Shown: one piece after another, positions 1 to 7,603 of the stretch
Numbering within the stretch: position 1 is the first letter of the stretch
How the letters are laid out: each line of letters opens with the position of its first letter
Made by a program: the position numbers and the translations under genes
The notes under the pieces: generated by a model
Database searches by the model: none
What the model saw: the letters and a program-made list of their open reading frames with translations, nothing else
Told to the model about the DNA's origin: nothing
Source: Aphodoplasma sp045592745
GTDB taxonomy: Bacteria; Bacillota; Clostridia; UBA1381; UMGS1253
Direction: 5' to 3'
DNA length: 43,397 bases
NCBI GenBank assembly: GCA_045592745.1
Contig: JAZNVH010000022.1
Location: 1-43,397, forward strand

Positions 1-1
1 A

Positions 2-508
2 AAAACCTATGCTGATAAATGGTCGGATATGCTGTCAAAAAACATAGGTCTGCTCCTTTGGGGAGAGGTCGGAACGGGCAAAACATATTTTGCGGCTTGT
101 ATCGCAAATGCGTTGGTAGAAAATTGCGTATCTGTAAAGATGACAAACTTCTCAACCATACTCAATGATTTGTTCTACGAGAACGACAAAAATCAGTATA
201 TCGACAGACTGAATAATCACAGTCTGCTGATTATAGATGATTTAGGCATTGAGCGTGACACGGAATACGCATTGGAGCAGGTTTACAATATCATAGACGC
301 ACGATACAAGAGCAATAAGCCACTTGTTGTAACAACAAATTTAACCATTACAGAGATTAAAAATCCCGTTGACACCGCACACAAAAGAATTTATGACAGA
401 GTTTTGGAAATGTGTGTGCCGGTTAAGTTTGACGGAGAGAATTTCAGAACACAAAAGGCTGATTCCAAAATGGAATTTGCAAAAAATCTATTTAATACGG
501 AGGAATGA
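2..508 (+). CDS. DnaC/IstB-like ATP-binding protein, 5' truncated by window edge
   Basis: AAA+ ATPase of the DnaC/IstB type, which in mobile elements loads helicase or assists replication. The reading frame is open to the first bases of the window, so the start and the N-terminal domain lie outside it; an internal ATG at 29 is not the real start. Visible motifs are a Walker A (GEVGTGKT) and a Walker B (LLIIDDLG), then a sensor-like VVTTNL stretch. The stop overlaps the ATG at 505, but the ribosome binding site GGAGG at 499-503 points to a start at 514 for the next gene. It is followed directly by a relaxase, so it belongs to the mobilisation and replication module of the element. The family is confident; the exact helicase partner is not known. 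Confidence 0.85.
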   Translation, partial: KTYADKWSDMLSKNIGLLLWGEVGTGKTYFAACIANALVENCVSVKMTNFSTILNDLFYENDKNQYIDRLNNHSLLIIDDLGIERDTEYALEQVYNIIDARYKSNKPLVVTTNLTITEIKNPVDTAHKRIYDRVLEMCVPVKFDGENFRTQKADSKMEFAKNLFNTEE

Positions 509-513
509 ACATT

Positions 514-1488
514 ATGGCAATGTCAGTAATATTAAGATTTAAAAAACAAAAGGGAAACCCTGCTCCCAAAATCGAGGGACATCACGAACGCAAGAAAGAG
601 AAATACAAGAGCAATCCCGATATTGACACATCAAGAAGCAAGTACAATGTTCATCTTATCACACCGCAGATGAGCTACAAGAAAGAGGTTGACAGCCGTA
701 TTACAAGCTCCGGCTGCCGTGTGAGAAAAGACAGTACAAGGTTTGTCGATACGCTTATTACCGCAAGTCCCGAATTTTTCAAGGGCAAGGACGGGAACTT
801 TATGCTCATATATTTCCAAAGAGCGTTGGAATTTATGAAAAAGCATATCCGTCCCGACTGTATATTCTCGGCAGTAATACATCTTGACGAGAAAACACCG
901 CATATGCACCTATGTTTCGTGCCGCTTACAGAGGACAAAAGACTGTGTGCAAAAGAGATACTCGGCAACAGCACTAAAATGGTTGAATGGCAGGATAAGT
1001 TTTACGAACACATGGTAAAATTTTATCCGAAGCTGGAGCGTGGCGAGCCTGCTCGTGATACACACAGAAAGCATATTCCTACAAGTGTTTTCAAAGCAGC
1101 ATACAGATTACAGAAAATGCAGCTTGAAATTGAGAGCATTTTGGAAAACACCAATATACTCAACACAGGCAAGAATACAACAAAGGCTATGGTATTGATT
1201 AAAAAGTTCGTACCAAAGGTTGAGAGCTTTGAAACACAAATAAATATGCTTTCAAGGTCATTCAAAAAAGCAGAGGAAGAAAATGCGGAACTATCAAAAG
1301 CATTAAACACTTACAAGGATAGGAGCTTTAAGCAGAGCCGTGAACTTGCCGATTTACAGATTGAGGTTGAAGAATTATATAAATTCCTCAACAAGATACC
1401 TGCTGAAATCATAGAACAGGTTAAGGATGCAGAAAAACAAGCACAAAAAGAACGCAAGCGAAAGCGAGAAATGGAGGCGGAGAGATAA
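514..1488 (+). CDS. MobV/Pre-type relaxase (plasmid recombination/mobilisation enzyme)
   Basis: Relaxase that nicks oriT and starts conjugative mobilisation of the element. The HUH-type metal-binding motif HLDEKTPHMH lies about residues 126-135, typical of MobV/Pre proteins; the C-terminal third is charged and predicted coiled coil, ending in a very basic tail. I chose ATG 514 because GGAGG at 499-503 leaves 10 bases to it, while the ATG at 505 almost touches the site. Length, 324 residues, is on the short side for MobV. The stop codon overlaps the start of tnpW by one base (TAATG), so the genes are translationally coupled. oriT is not identified here and may lie upstream of the window. Confidence 0.88.
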   Translation: MAMSVILRFKKQKGNPAPKIEGHHERKKEKYKSNPDIDTSRSKYNVHLITPQMSYKKEVDSRITSSGCRVRKDSTRFVDTLITASPEFFKGKDGNFMLIYFQRALEFMKKHIRPDCIFSAVIHLDEKTPHMHLCFVPLTEDKRLCAKEILGNSTKMVEWQDKFYEHMVKFYPKLERGEPARDTHRKHIPTSVFKAAYRLQKMQLEIESILENTNILNTGKNTTKAMVLIKKFVPKVESFETQINMLSRSFKKAEEENAELSKALNTYKDRSFKQSRELADLQIEVEELYKFLNKIPAEIIEQVKDAEKQAQKERKRKREMEAER

Positions 1489-1664
1489 TGAAAAAAATCA
1501 CATTGAAGCCTCAAATAACATCTTCCGGCAATCAGCTAAAACACCCAGAAAATATAAACATCAAAAAGAAAATCGGCACTACTACATATATGGTAAATGC
1601 CTATTTCAACCAAGAAGCTAATGGCGATATGGTTTCAAGGGTGAAAAATCTTATCACAAGATAG
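1488..1664 (+). CDS. tnpW: TnpW-family transposon-encoded small protein
   Basis: A 58-residue protein starting at the ATG that overlaps the relaxase stop by one base. Its C-terminal half, from KKIGTTTYMVNAYF to the end, resembles the TnpW proteins encoded next to large serine recombinases in Tn4451-like elements of Clostridia: an IG-TTY-V core followed by a short basic tail ending in KNLITR. The biochemical role of TnpW is not established. Position between relaxase and recombinase fits the family. I recognise it from pattern and context only, since so short a protein carries little signal. Confidence 0.7.
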   Translation: MKKITLKPQITSSGNQLKHPENINIKKKIGTTTYMVNAYFNQEANGDMVSRVKNLITR

Positions 1665-1707
1665 GCTTGTGCAAAAGGGAGAAAATACAAATAATTAAAC
1701 CAAAGCG

Positions 1708-1736
1708 TTGAATTTGACAGTCGGGTATGATATAAT
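1708..1736 (+). promoter_or_regulatory. Sigma-A-type promoter of the serine recombinase
   Basis: TTGAAT at 1708-1713 and TATAAT at 1731-1736 with a 17-base spacer. A TTGACA at 1714 is only 11 bases from the same -10 and is unlikely to be used. The -10 lies inside the left arm of the dyad listed next. Confidence 0.6.
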
Positions 1737-1770
1737 GTTTATACTACAATACTTATCATATCCGGCTGTC
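1716..1770 (+). repeat. 17-bp inverted repeat over the recombinase promoter and leader
   Basis: The arms 1716-1732 and 1754-1770 are complementary over 17 positions, with two differences that become G-U pairs in RNA; the loop is 21 bases. The left arm covers the -10 and the right arm ends just before the ribosome binding site GGAAAGGAG at 1771-1779. It could be an operator for autoregulation by the recombinase or a leader hairpin controlling translation. Confidence 0.65.
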
Positions 1771-1789
1771 GGAAAGGAGAATTTATTAA

Positions 1790-3448
1790 ATGATAAGACA
1801 GTCAAACGATGATAAAATAACTGCTCTTTACTGCCGATTATCTCAAGATGACGGGCGTGAGGGCGAAAGTAACAGTATAACAAATCAAAAAGCAATTCTT
1901 GAAAAATATGCAAAAGACCACCAAATGACACCATACAAGATTTATGTAGATGACGGAGTAAGCGGAACTACCTTTGAGCGTGACGGATTTAAGGAAATGC
2001 TTGCGGATATTGAAAGAGGAAAAATCTCTGCAATCGTTGTTAAGGATTTATCCCGTTTCGGCAGAGACCATATTATGGTTGGATATTACACAGAAATGTA
2101 TCTGCCGTCAATGAATGTAAGATTTATCGCAATCAATGACAATGTAGATACAGAGAATAGCGAAAGTAACGAGTTTGCACCTTTTACCAATATTTTTAAT
2201 GAATGGTATGCTAAAAATGCAAGCAAGAAAATAAATGCTGTATTTAAAGCAAAGGGTGAATCGGGACAGCGTTTAGGCTCTGCAATTCCTTATGGTTACA
2301 AGGCAAATCCCGATAATCCAAAAGAAATTATCATTGATGAAGAAGCTGCAAAAGTTGTCAGATACATATTTGAGCTTTGTATGTGTGGCAAAGGTCCCGG
2401 CAAAATTGCAAAACAGCTTACCACAGAGAGCATTTCAACACCTATGGTATATTTTAGAGAACACGGAATGCCTTGCAGAACAAAAGCCAATATGAGCAAT
2501 GTGTGGTGCAACAGAAGTGTTTCGGGAATACTTGAAAATATGACCTATATAGGACATACAGTTAATTTTCGGACTGCTACCGTAAACTACAAAACCCATA
2601 AGAAAATACGGCAACCTAAAGAAAATTGGCTGATATTCGAGAACACACACCCACCCATTATCGAAATTTCTGTATGGGAAAAGGTGCAGGAACTCCGAAA
2701 GAATAAACGCCGTTACACAAAGTCGGGTAAGAAAAGTATCTTTGCAGGACTTTTGGAATGTGCGGACTGTGGTGCAAAACTGTATTACTGCTCGTGTAAA
2801 TCACACAAAGAAGATCACGATTATTTTGTCTGCTCGAATTATAAAGGTAATACAGGCAAATGTACGGTGCATTATCTCCGTGAAAGTGTGCTTTATGACA
2901 TTGTTCTTGAACAGGTACAGACAATGCTTGCATATCTGCAATCCTTTGAAAGCGATTTTGTAAAAAGTCTTGTTGATAAATCTGCAAAGGACAAGAAAAA
3001 GGAAATCGCTTCACGCAGAAAAAAGCTCGAAGCAAACAAAATGCGAGTATCGGAGCTTGACGGAATTTTCAAAAGAATTTACGAGGACAATATATCGGGC
3101 AAATTAAGTGATGAACGCTTTGCAAAGCTATCGGCAGACTATGAAAGAGAACAAAAACAGCTTGTACTTGACACCGAAGCACTTGAAAACGAACTGAATC
3201 AAGAAGCTGAACAGGTTGACAATGTGGAATACTTTCTGAATATAGTCCGTCAGTACACCGAAATCAAGGAGCTTTCTGCAAGAGTGGTAAATGACTTGAT
3301 TGATAAAATCAAAGTTCACGCAGTAGATAAGTCAAGCGGTCAGAGAATACAGAGAATTGACATTTACTATACCGCAGTCGGTCTGATAGATGTATCACAA
3401 CACTTTCAAGAATTAGCAGTCTCAATGTTTTTATTCAATAAACAATGA
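1790..3448 (+). CDS. Large serine recombinase (TnpX/resolvase family, DUF4368 type)
   Basis: Site-specific recombinase that excises and inserts the mobile element. The resolvase domain (about residues 10-160) has the nucleophile Ser18 in YCRLSQDD and the conserved KDLSRFGRD block; a recombinase domain (about 170-280) and a Cys-rich zinc ribbon (CADCG near 330 to CSNY) follow, then a long coiled coil and a C-terminal domain like DUF4368. At 552 residues it is typical for large serine recombinases of clostridial transposons. Start is ATG 1790 behind GGAAAGGAG. It is the last gene of the element, as in Tn4451-like elements, so the right attachment site should lie shortly downstream. No frameshift is seen, so the enzyme looks functional. 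Confidence 0.93.
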   Translation: MIRQSNDDKITALYCRLSQDDGREGESNSITNQKAILEKYAKDHQMTPYKIYVDDGVSGTTFERDGFKEMLADIERGKISAIVVKDLSRFGRDHIMVGYYTEMYLPSMNVRFIAINDNVDTENSESNEFAPFTNIFNEWYAKNASKKINAVFKAKGESGQRLGSAIPYGYKANPDNPKEIIIDEEAAKVVRYIFELCMCGKGPGKIAKQLTTESISTPMVYFREHGMPCRTKANMSNVWCNRSVSGILENMTYIGHTVNFRTATVNYKTHKKIRQPKENWLIFENTHPPIIEISVWEKVQELRKNKRRYTKSGKKSIFAGLLECADCGAKLYYCSCKSHKEDHDYFVCSNYKGNTGKCTVHYLRESVLYDIVLEQVQTMLAYLQSFESDFVKSLVDKSAKDKKKEIASRRKKLEANKMRVSELDGIFKRIYEDNISGKLSDERFAKLSADYEREQKQLVLDTEALENELNQEAEQVDNVEYFLNIVRQYTEIKELSARVVNDLIDKIKVHAVDKSSGQRIQRIDIYYTAVGLIDVSQHFQELAVSMFLFNKQ

Positions 3449-3802
3449 GACGATACAACGAGCAAAAAGCCCATTGTATCGCCATTTCTTAAAACTTCCT
3501 TATACTCATTTAACCGAAGCCGACGCATAAAAAACGCAAATCCCAATTGTCGCCAAACAAACCTTATACAGTATGATGTATATACATACACTGATAGATG
3601 GAATTTGCATTTTTATCAAATTCAACTATCAATGTATGCAAAAATAAGCATACTATTCAAAAGAAAAAATATACATCAACCGTGCATAACATATTCAGTT
3701 TGTTTGGCATATTTGTAATACCATATTTTTTATAATTTATCAACAGAAATTTTTAAAACCGAAAAATACGCCTGTATAGCTATATCCTTTCCCCATTATA
3801 GT
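3449..3802. other. Non-coding gap holding the right end of the mobile element
   Basis: About 350 bases without a supported gene. It contains a stem-loop at 3451-3481 (8-bp arms around CGATACAA) just after the recombinase stop, then three nested inverted repeats between 3552 and 3708, listed separately. The element-chromosome junction must lie between the recombinase stop and the ruvX promoter, but the other end of the element is outside the window, so the exact attachment site cannot be read. Confidence 0.6.
3552..3708. repeat. Three nested inverted repeats
   Basis: Outer arms GCCAAACAAAC at 3552-3562 and its perfect complement at 3698-3708 (11 bp). Middle arms TGATGTATAT at 3574-3583 and its perfect complement at 3669-3678 (10 bp). 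Inner arms 3585-3606 and 3618-3638 pair at 19 positions with two mismatches and one bulge around an 11-base loop. The segment could fold into one long structured arm. Confidence 0.6.
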
Positions 3803-3831
3803 TTGACAATAAATACGTATTATGGTATAAT
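3803..3831 (+). promoter_or_regulatory. Consensus sigma-A promoter of ruvX
   Basis: TTGACA at 3803-3808 and TATAAT at 3826-3831, both perfect, with a 17-base spacer. The predicted transcript starts about 40 bases before the ruvX ATG. Confidence 0.85.
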
Positions 3832-3881
3832 TTTTTATAGTAATGTGTATTTTTTATATATTAAGAAGGAGCAATCTTTTT

Positions 3882-4298
3882 ATGGACAGAATGATGTCAA
3901 TAGATTATGGTGATTCGCGTGTTGGCGTAGCCGTTTCAGATTTACTCGGCATTACTGCGCAGGGTGTTGAAACAATCAAAAACACCGGTAAGCGTGCACT
4001 TTTCAGCAGGCTTAGTGAGCTTATAGCCGAGTACAAGCCCTCCGTTATAGTGATAGGGCTTCCCAAAAATATGAACGGCACACTCGGACCACGCGCCGAG
4101 AAAAGTATCGAGTTCGAAAAACATCTAAAAGAGATTTATGACGGCAAAACTGAGCTTTTTGACGAGCGACTTACCACTGTGAGTGCAATACGCACACTAA
4201 ACGAAACAAATACAAGGGGTCAAAAGCGCAAAAATGTTGTGGACACCGTCGCTGCGGTTTTAATTTTGCAGGCATATATGGAGCGTACAAAAAGATAA
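3882..4298 (+). CDS. ruvX: RuvX/YqgF family putative pre-16S rRNA nuclease
   Basis: RNase H-fold protein of the YqgF/RuvX family, thought to mature the 5' end of 16S rRNA and first annotated as a Holliday junction resolvase. Family signatures are all present: SIDYGDSRVGVAVSD near the N-terminus, GLPKNMNG, DERLTTVSA and VVDTVAAVLILQ at the end, carrying the acidic metal ligands. Start ATG 3882 follows AGAAGGAG at 3864-3871 with 10 bases between; an in-frame ATG at 3843 has no such site. The product has 138 residues, the usual family size. A consensus promoter sits directly upstream and a terminator directly downstream, so it is transcribed alone here. Confidence 0.93.
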   Translation: MDRMMSIDYGDSRVGVAVSDLLGITAQGVETIKNTGKRALFSRLSELIAEYKPSVIVIGLPKNMNGTLGPRAEKSIEFEKHLKEIYDGKTELFDERLTTVSAIRTLNETNTRGQKRKNVVDTVAAVLILQAYMERTKR

Positions 4299-4310
4299 AT
4301 TGTGATATAA

Positions 4311-4341
4311 AAAAACAGGGCAATATCGCCCTGTTTTTTTT
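4311..4341. terminator. Intrinsic terminator between ruvX and the BofC-domain gene
   Basis: The 7-bp stem ACAGGGC / GCCCTGT (4315-4321, 4328-4334) with a 6-base loop is flanked by an A-run on the left and a T-run on the right. It can serve both convergent genes. Confidence 0.85.
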
Positions 4342-4783
4342 AACTTGTATAATCCTCTAAAAGCTGCAGCATTTCTTCATAAGATAATCCGTCTATTCCC
4401 TTCGCCAAAAGCTTTTGGTCACTTTCGGGAAGCGCGTCTGTCGAAACATCAACTATATTCATAAGCGTCGTTTGCCCTGACATATATGTTTTATACACCG
4501 CTATTCTTCCAAGATATTCTTTTAGCTCATACTTTTCTTCATTTGCCTTAGGCACGTCAGGCGTAATATACACCTCACCCACAGCACTTGCTTCCTTTTC
4601 GGGCAAAGGTGAACCCGTCACCTCTGGACTCGGCGATGGCGATGGCGTAGCTATATTTGCCCGTATTTTTTCGTGCTCTGCACGCTCTTCTTTATTATAA
4701 GAAACGTCAAAAGCATAATACCCAACTCCAACACCTACTGCAATTGCCAGCGTGGCGGCTACAAAAAATTTCCAAAGCTTCAC
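4340..4783 (-). CDS. Membrane-anchored protein with BofC-like C-terminal domain
   Basis: The 147-residue protein has one N-terminal membrane segment (about residues 6-25, rich in Ala, Val and Gly), a Pro/Ser-rich linker with a PSPSPSPE stretch, and a C-terminal domain with YELKEYLGRIAVYK and DGLSYEEMLQLLEDYTS. That ending matches the C-terminal domain of BofC (bypass of forespore), a factor of the intercompartment sigma-K checkpoint in Bacillus; similar one-TM proteins are common in Clostridia, where the role is unproven. Start: the GTG at 4783 has AGGTGAT a few bases ahead; a GTG at 4798 lies before that site. A sporulation role is inference, supported by sigK and bofA elsewhere in the window. 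Confidence 0.7.
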   Translation of the reverse strand: MKLWKFFVAATLAIAVGVGVGYYAFDVSYNKEERAEHEKIRANIATPSPSPSPEVTGSPLPEKEASAVGEVYITPDVPKANEEKYELKEYLGRIAVYKTYMSGQTTLMNIVDVSTDALPESDQKLLAKGIDGLSYEEMLQLLEDYTS

Positions 4784-4825
4784 ATTATCACCTCGCACGC
4801 TTATTATTGGCTCTCTTTTCTTTTT

Positions 4826-5959
4826 TTATACGCTTTTTTGGATTTTATATATTGCCTCCAAAGCCTTATCAATCTCCTTTTTCGTATTGTATATACCAAA
4901 AGAAAATCGAACGGTTCCGCCTTCATCAAGTGTGCCGAGCGTTTCATGAGCAAGCGGTGCACAGTGAAGACCGGCGCGCACACAAATTTTGTATTCACTG
5001 TCGAGTATCTGTGCTACCTCTACGCAGTTTTTATTTTTTATATTAAGACTTACTACGCCCGCATAATTTTCATCTTCACCGCCATATATATATACATTAT
5101 CCATATTTTTAAGACCACTTATAAATCTGTTTTTAAGCTCCTGTTCGTGCGCAAAAATATTGTTAGTTCCCGTTTTTAAAATAAAATCTACCGCGCTGCC
5201 CAAAGCGGCAATAGCCGGCATATTCATGGTACCGCTCACAAGACGGTCAGGCATAAAAAGAGGCTGATTTTTATTTTCGGAGCCTGAGCCCGAACCGCCT
5301 TCAACTATCGTATCAAGTACCAAACCCTCTTTTACATATAATCCTCCCGTTCCAAGTGGCCCCAAAAGAGATTTATGCCCCGCAAAAGCAAGCATATCAA
5401 TATTTTGCTTTTCTACGTCTATATCTGCCACACCCGCGCTTTGCGCCGCATCAACCAAAAATAATACACCATGTTTTTTGCATATCTTGCCGATTGTATC
5501 AATGTCTTGTATACGCCCGCACACATTCGAAATATGATTAACAACCACGAGCGCCGTGTCAGGACGAATGGCATGCTCGATATCACTTGACTCTACCCTG
5601 CCATTTTCGTCGGCATATACAATCATATATTCGGAGCCGCTTGCATAAACAGGGCGGCAGACAGAGTTATGCTCCATAGAAGTCATAATAATGTGCTTTC
5701 CTTTACCTGCGACGCCTTTTATTGCCATATTAAGCGCAAACGTTGTGTTGTTCGTAAAAGCAATGTTTTCAGGCGACGATATATTAAAAAGAATCGAGGT
5801 TTTTTCTGCGCACTCATAAATATATTCGGCTGCCGAAACAGCAAGAGAATTTGCACCATGCCCTGCATTTGCACTGTGATAGCGCGTCATATTATAAAGC
5901 GTTTTATATACTGCTTCCGGCTTTTTGTGCGAAGTCGCCGCGCAGTCAAGATATATCAT
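4826..5959 (-). CDS. Cysteine desulfurase family protein (class V aminotransferase fold)
   Basis: PLP-dependent enzyme related to NifS/SufS, expected to remove sulfur (or selenium) from cysteine (or selenocysteine) and hold it as a persulfide. PLP lysine Lys196 sits in GHKSLLGPLGTGG, the PLP-binding Asp170 in LFLVDAAQSAG, and the sulfur-accepting cysteine would be Cys333 in RAGLHCAPLAH. The 377 residues are usual for this class. It resembles the Firmicutes subfamily found beside DUF3343 proteins, and here its ATG overlaps the stop of such a gene by four bases. No IscU, SufB or NifU scaffold is nearby, so a role in a special sulfur or selenium transfer path is more likely than general Fe-S assembly; this is inference. 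Confidence 0.85.
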   Translation of the reverse strand: MIYLDCAATSHKKPEAVYKTLYNMTRYHSANAGHGANSLAVSAAEYIYECAEKTSILFNISSPENIAFTNNTTFALNMAIKGVAGKGKHIIMTSMEHNSVCRPVYASGSEYMIVYADENGRVESSDIEHAIRPDTALVVVNHISNVCGRIQDIDTIGKICKKHGVLFLVDAAQSAGVADIDVEKQNIDMLAFAGHKSLLGPLGTGGLYVKEGLVLDTIVEGGSGSGSENKNQPLFMPDRLVSGTMNMPAIAALGSAVDFILKTGTNNIFAHEQELKNRFISGLKNMDNVYIYGGEDENYAGVVSLNIKNKNCVEVAQILDSEYKICVRAGLHCAPLAHETLGTLDEGGTVRFSFGIYNTKKEIDKALEAIYKIQKSV

Positions 5960-6213
5960 ATCTTTTCATACACCTTCTGTCCGTCTATATTTTTTTCTAT
6001 AAAAACAGCCCTTACCAAAAGCTCATATTCGTCTGCAATATCTAAAACTGTATTACAATCGCTCTTTTTTACTCGCAGACCATAACTGCATCCCCTTATT
6101 CCCAGCCCTGCCGGAAGCTGTACTACAGAAGCATAGTCTATAAGCTTTTTAACAAGCTTTTTTGCGCGATTTGATACAGTAACAGAGTTAAATACCACCA
6201 AAGCGTAATCCAC
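5956..6213 (-). CDS. DUF3343 protein, putative sulfur/selenium carrier
   Basis: The 85-residue protein has the DUF3343 pattern: a short N-terminal strand and helix, PAGLGIRGCSYGLRV containing a conserved Gly-Cys, and a C-terminal EYELLVRAVFIEK stretch. DUF3343 proteins are described as putative Se/S carriers and often sit next to a cysteine desulfurase-like gene, as here with a four-base overlap. Cys62 in the RGCSYG motif is the obvious candidate carrier residue. It starts with GTG 6213 behind AAGAAGGTGAG. The biochemical role has not been settled for the family. Confidence 0.75.
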   Translation of the reverse strand: MDYALVVFNSVTVSNRAKKLVKKLIDYASVVQLPAGLGIRGCSYGLRVKKSDCNTVLDIADEYELLVRAVFIEKNIDGQKVYEKI

Positions 6214-6253
6214 GCTCTCTCACCTTCTTTTAGCTCAATTTTTCGCTTGCCCC

Positions 6254-6302
6254 ACGCTACATAGTATGCAAAACGCTGTAATTTTGCAACATGCCGTAGC
6301 GT
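6254..6302. repeat. Two-level inverted repeat before the beta-propeller-like gene
   Basis: Outer arms ACGCTAC 6254-6260 and GTAGCGT 6296-6302; inner arms TGCAAAA 6267-6273 and TTTTGCA 6282-6288. It reaches into a TATAAT at 6302-6307 that is the best -10 candidate for the next gene, although no good -35 is present. This would fit an operator site. Confidence 0.4.
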
Positions 6303-6336
6303 ATAATAAATTAAAATACATTGTGAGGTGGCAAAG

Positions 6337-7458
6337 ATGAAACAGATTAATAATAAGCTTATATATCTAAATAACGAAAGTGTTCTTCATTTTTATTACT
6401 GCGACAAAGATGGAATATGTATGCGCAGTCAAAACAGTGCTCATTCACTTTTAAAAGATACTCATACGGATTTTGACGTAGTTTATACAAACTCTGTAAT
6501 ATATCTTGTGTGCCAGAATAAGAACGGAGATATTGTTTTGTTAAAGTATTTTGATAATGCCTGGCACAAATACACTCTTCTTGTAAGTAAAACACAAAAT
6601 GCCTATGATAAAAATTTTTATCTTCTTGAGTCAGCAGATTGTGTCCAGTTATTTTATACAATAAAATCATCGGGACGACTTCTTCTTATACAACAGATTT
6701 TGTCACAGCAAAACAGCGAGCCAATCGTTGTATCAGCAATACAAGAAAGTACAAAACCATTTTTTGTCATAAACGATAGCGAGCTTAACAGCTACATATA
6801 CTATAAAAATGAGCAGGGCGTGCTTGGCTACAAGATGTATAAATGGTCGCAAAAAAGTTTTGGTGACTTTATAAAAGTTGAAGATTGTGCGTCAGACTAT
6901 GTATACGCACTTTTAGATATGTATGGAAGACACCACATTTGCTATAAAAGCCAAAACTCAATAGCATATATAAAGCGCAGTCTTGATGGTGAGTACACAA
7001 AAACTTTGATCCCAATCTCCTATTTTGATATAGATACCGCTCCGTATATACACTTTGACGAAGAGAAAATATATATTATATGGCGTGCAGGTAGCTGTAT
7101 AATGTATGTACAAAGTGCAGATGACGGCAAAAGCTTTTGCGCACCTGTGAAAATGATTTCTTCAGGCGAAGCTCCTTTATTATTTTCTGTTCAAAAACAG
7201 CATCGACGCAGTTTTTCTTTTGGCACGCTTGTAAACGGTGAGCATCAGCTTATAAACATCGGAATGCATGCGCACGAAAATTCTTTAAATAAAAATCATG
7301 TAAAAGATAAACGTCCCATAATACGTGAAACCACAAATAGTTCAAATGACGATATAAAACGCATAAAATCCGCTTTGGTGGCACTTTCCGGGGAGGTAAG
7401 TGAACTCAAAAATAAACTGGAGTTTGTTGTGGGATTATTGGAAAATAAAAATTCATAA
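6337..7458 (+). CDS. Hypothetical protein, probable beta-propeller with C-terminal coiled coil
   Basis: I do not recognise a named family. The 373 residues contain repeated blade-like units of about 45-50 residues in which two or three strands end in an aromatic plus a turn (VIYLVCQNKNGDIVLL, IYYKNEQGVLGYKMYKW, ICYKSQNSIAYIKRS, IYIIWRAGSCIMYVQ), like BNR/sialidase-type propellers. The last ~35 residues form a heptad-patterned helix (IKRIKSALVALSGEVSEL), suggesting oligomers. No signal peptide or membrane segment is seen, so it should be cytoplasmic. The start is ATG 6337, with GAGGTG at 6325-6330; a GTG at 6328 lies within that site. It is a single gene closed by a strong palindromic terminator. 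Function unknown. Confidence 0.7.
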   Translation: MKQINNKLIYLNNESVLHFYYCDKDGICMRSQNSAHSLLKDTHTDFDVVYTNSVIYLVCQNKNGDIVLLKYFDNAWHKYTLLVSKTQNAYDKNFYLLESADCVQLFYTIKSSGRLLLIQQILSQQNSEPIVVSAIQESTKPFFVINDSELNSYIYYKNEQGVLGYKMYKWSQKSFGDFIKVEDCASDYVYALLDMYGRHHICYKSQNSIAYIKRSLDGEYTKTLIPISYFDIDTAPYIHFDEEKIYIIWRAGSCIMYVQSADDGKSFCAPVKMISSGEAPLLFSVQKQHRRSFSFGTLVNGEHQLINIGMHAHENSLNKNHVKDKRPIIRETTNSSNDDIKRIKSALVALSGEVSELKNKLEFVVGLLENKNS

Positions 7459-7468
7459 TTTCGCATAT

Positions 7469-7504
7469 AAAAAAGGAATTCGTCAATTGACGAATTCCTT
7501 TTTT
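7469..7504. terminator. Perfect 36-bp palindromic bidirectional terminator
   Basis: The sequence 7469-7504 is a perfect palindrome: six A, then GGAATTCGTCAA and its exact complement, then six T. It lies between convergent genes and gives a stem with T-run in either direction. Confidence 0.85.
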
Positions 7505-7603
7505 GAATTTTTATGTTGTTTTAGCTACATTAATTAATCAAAAGACTTTATTATGCATTTTTTATGCCTTGTGTGGTGTACGCATTTTGCTACAGCCCGT
7601 TTT

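Noticed and set aside
1714..1736. TTGACA with TATAAT as recombinase promoter
   Set aside because: The spacing is only 11 bases; the overlapping TTGAAT with a 17-base spacer is the better -35.
3406..3591. Minus-strand open frame at the end of the recombinase
   Set aside because: It overlaps the recombinase and the non-coding gap, has no ribosome binding site, and shows no recognisable protein.
4673..5179. Open frame on the plus strand across the desulfurase 3' end and the intergenic gap
   Set aside because: Composition is that of a shadow frame (runs of Tyr, Ile, Phe), and it crosses two real minus-strand genes.
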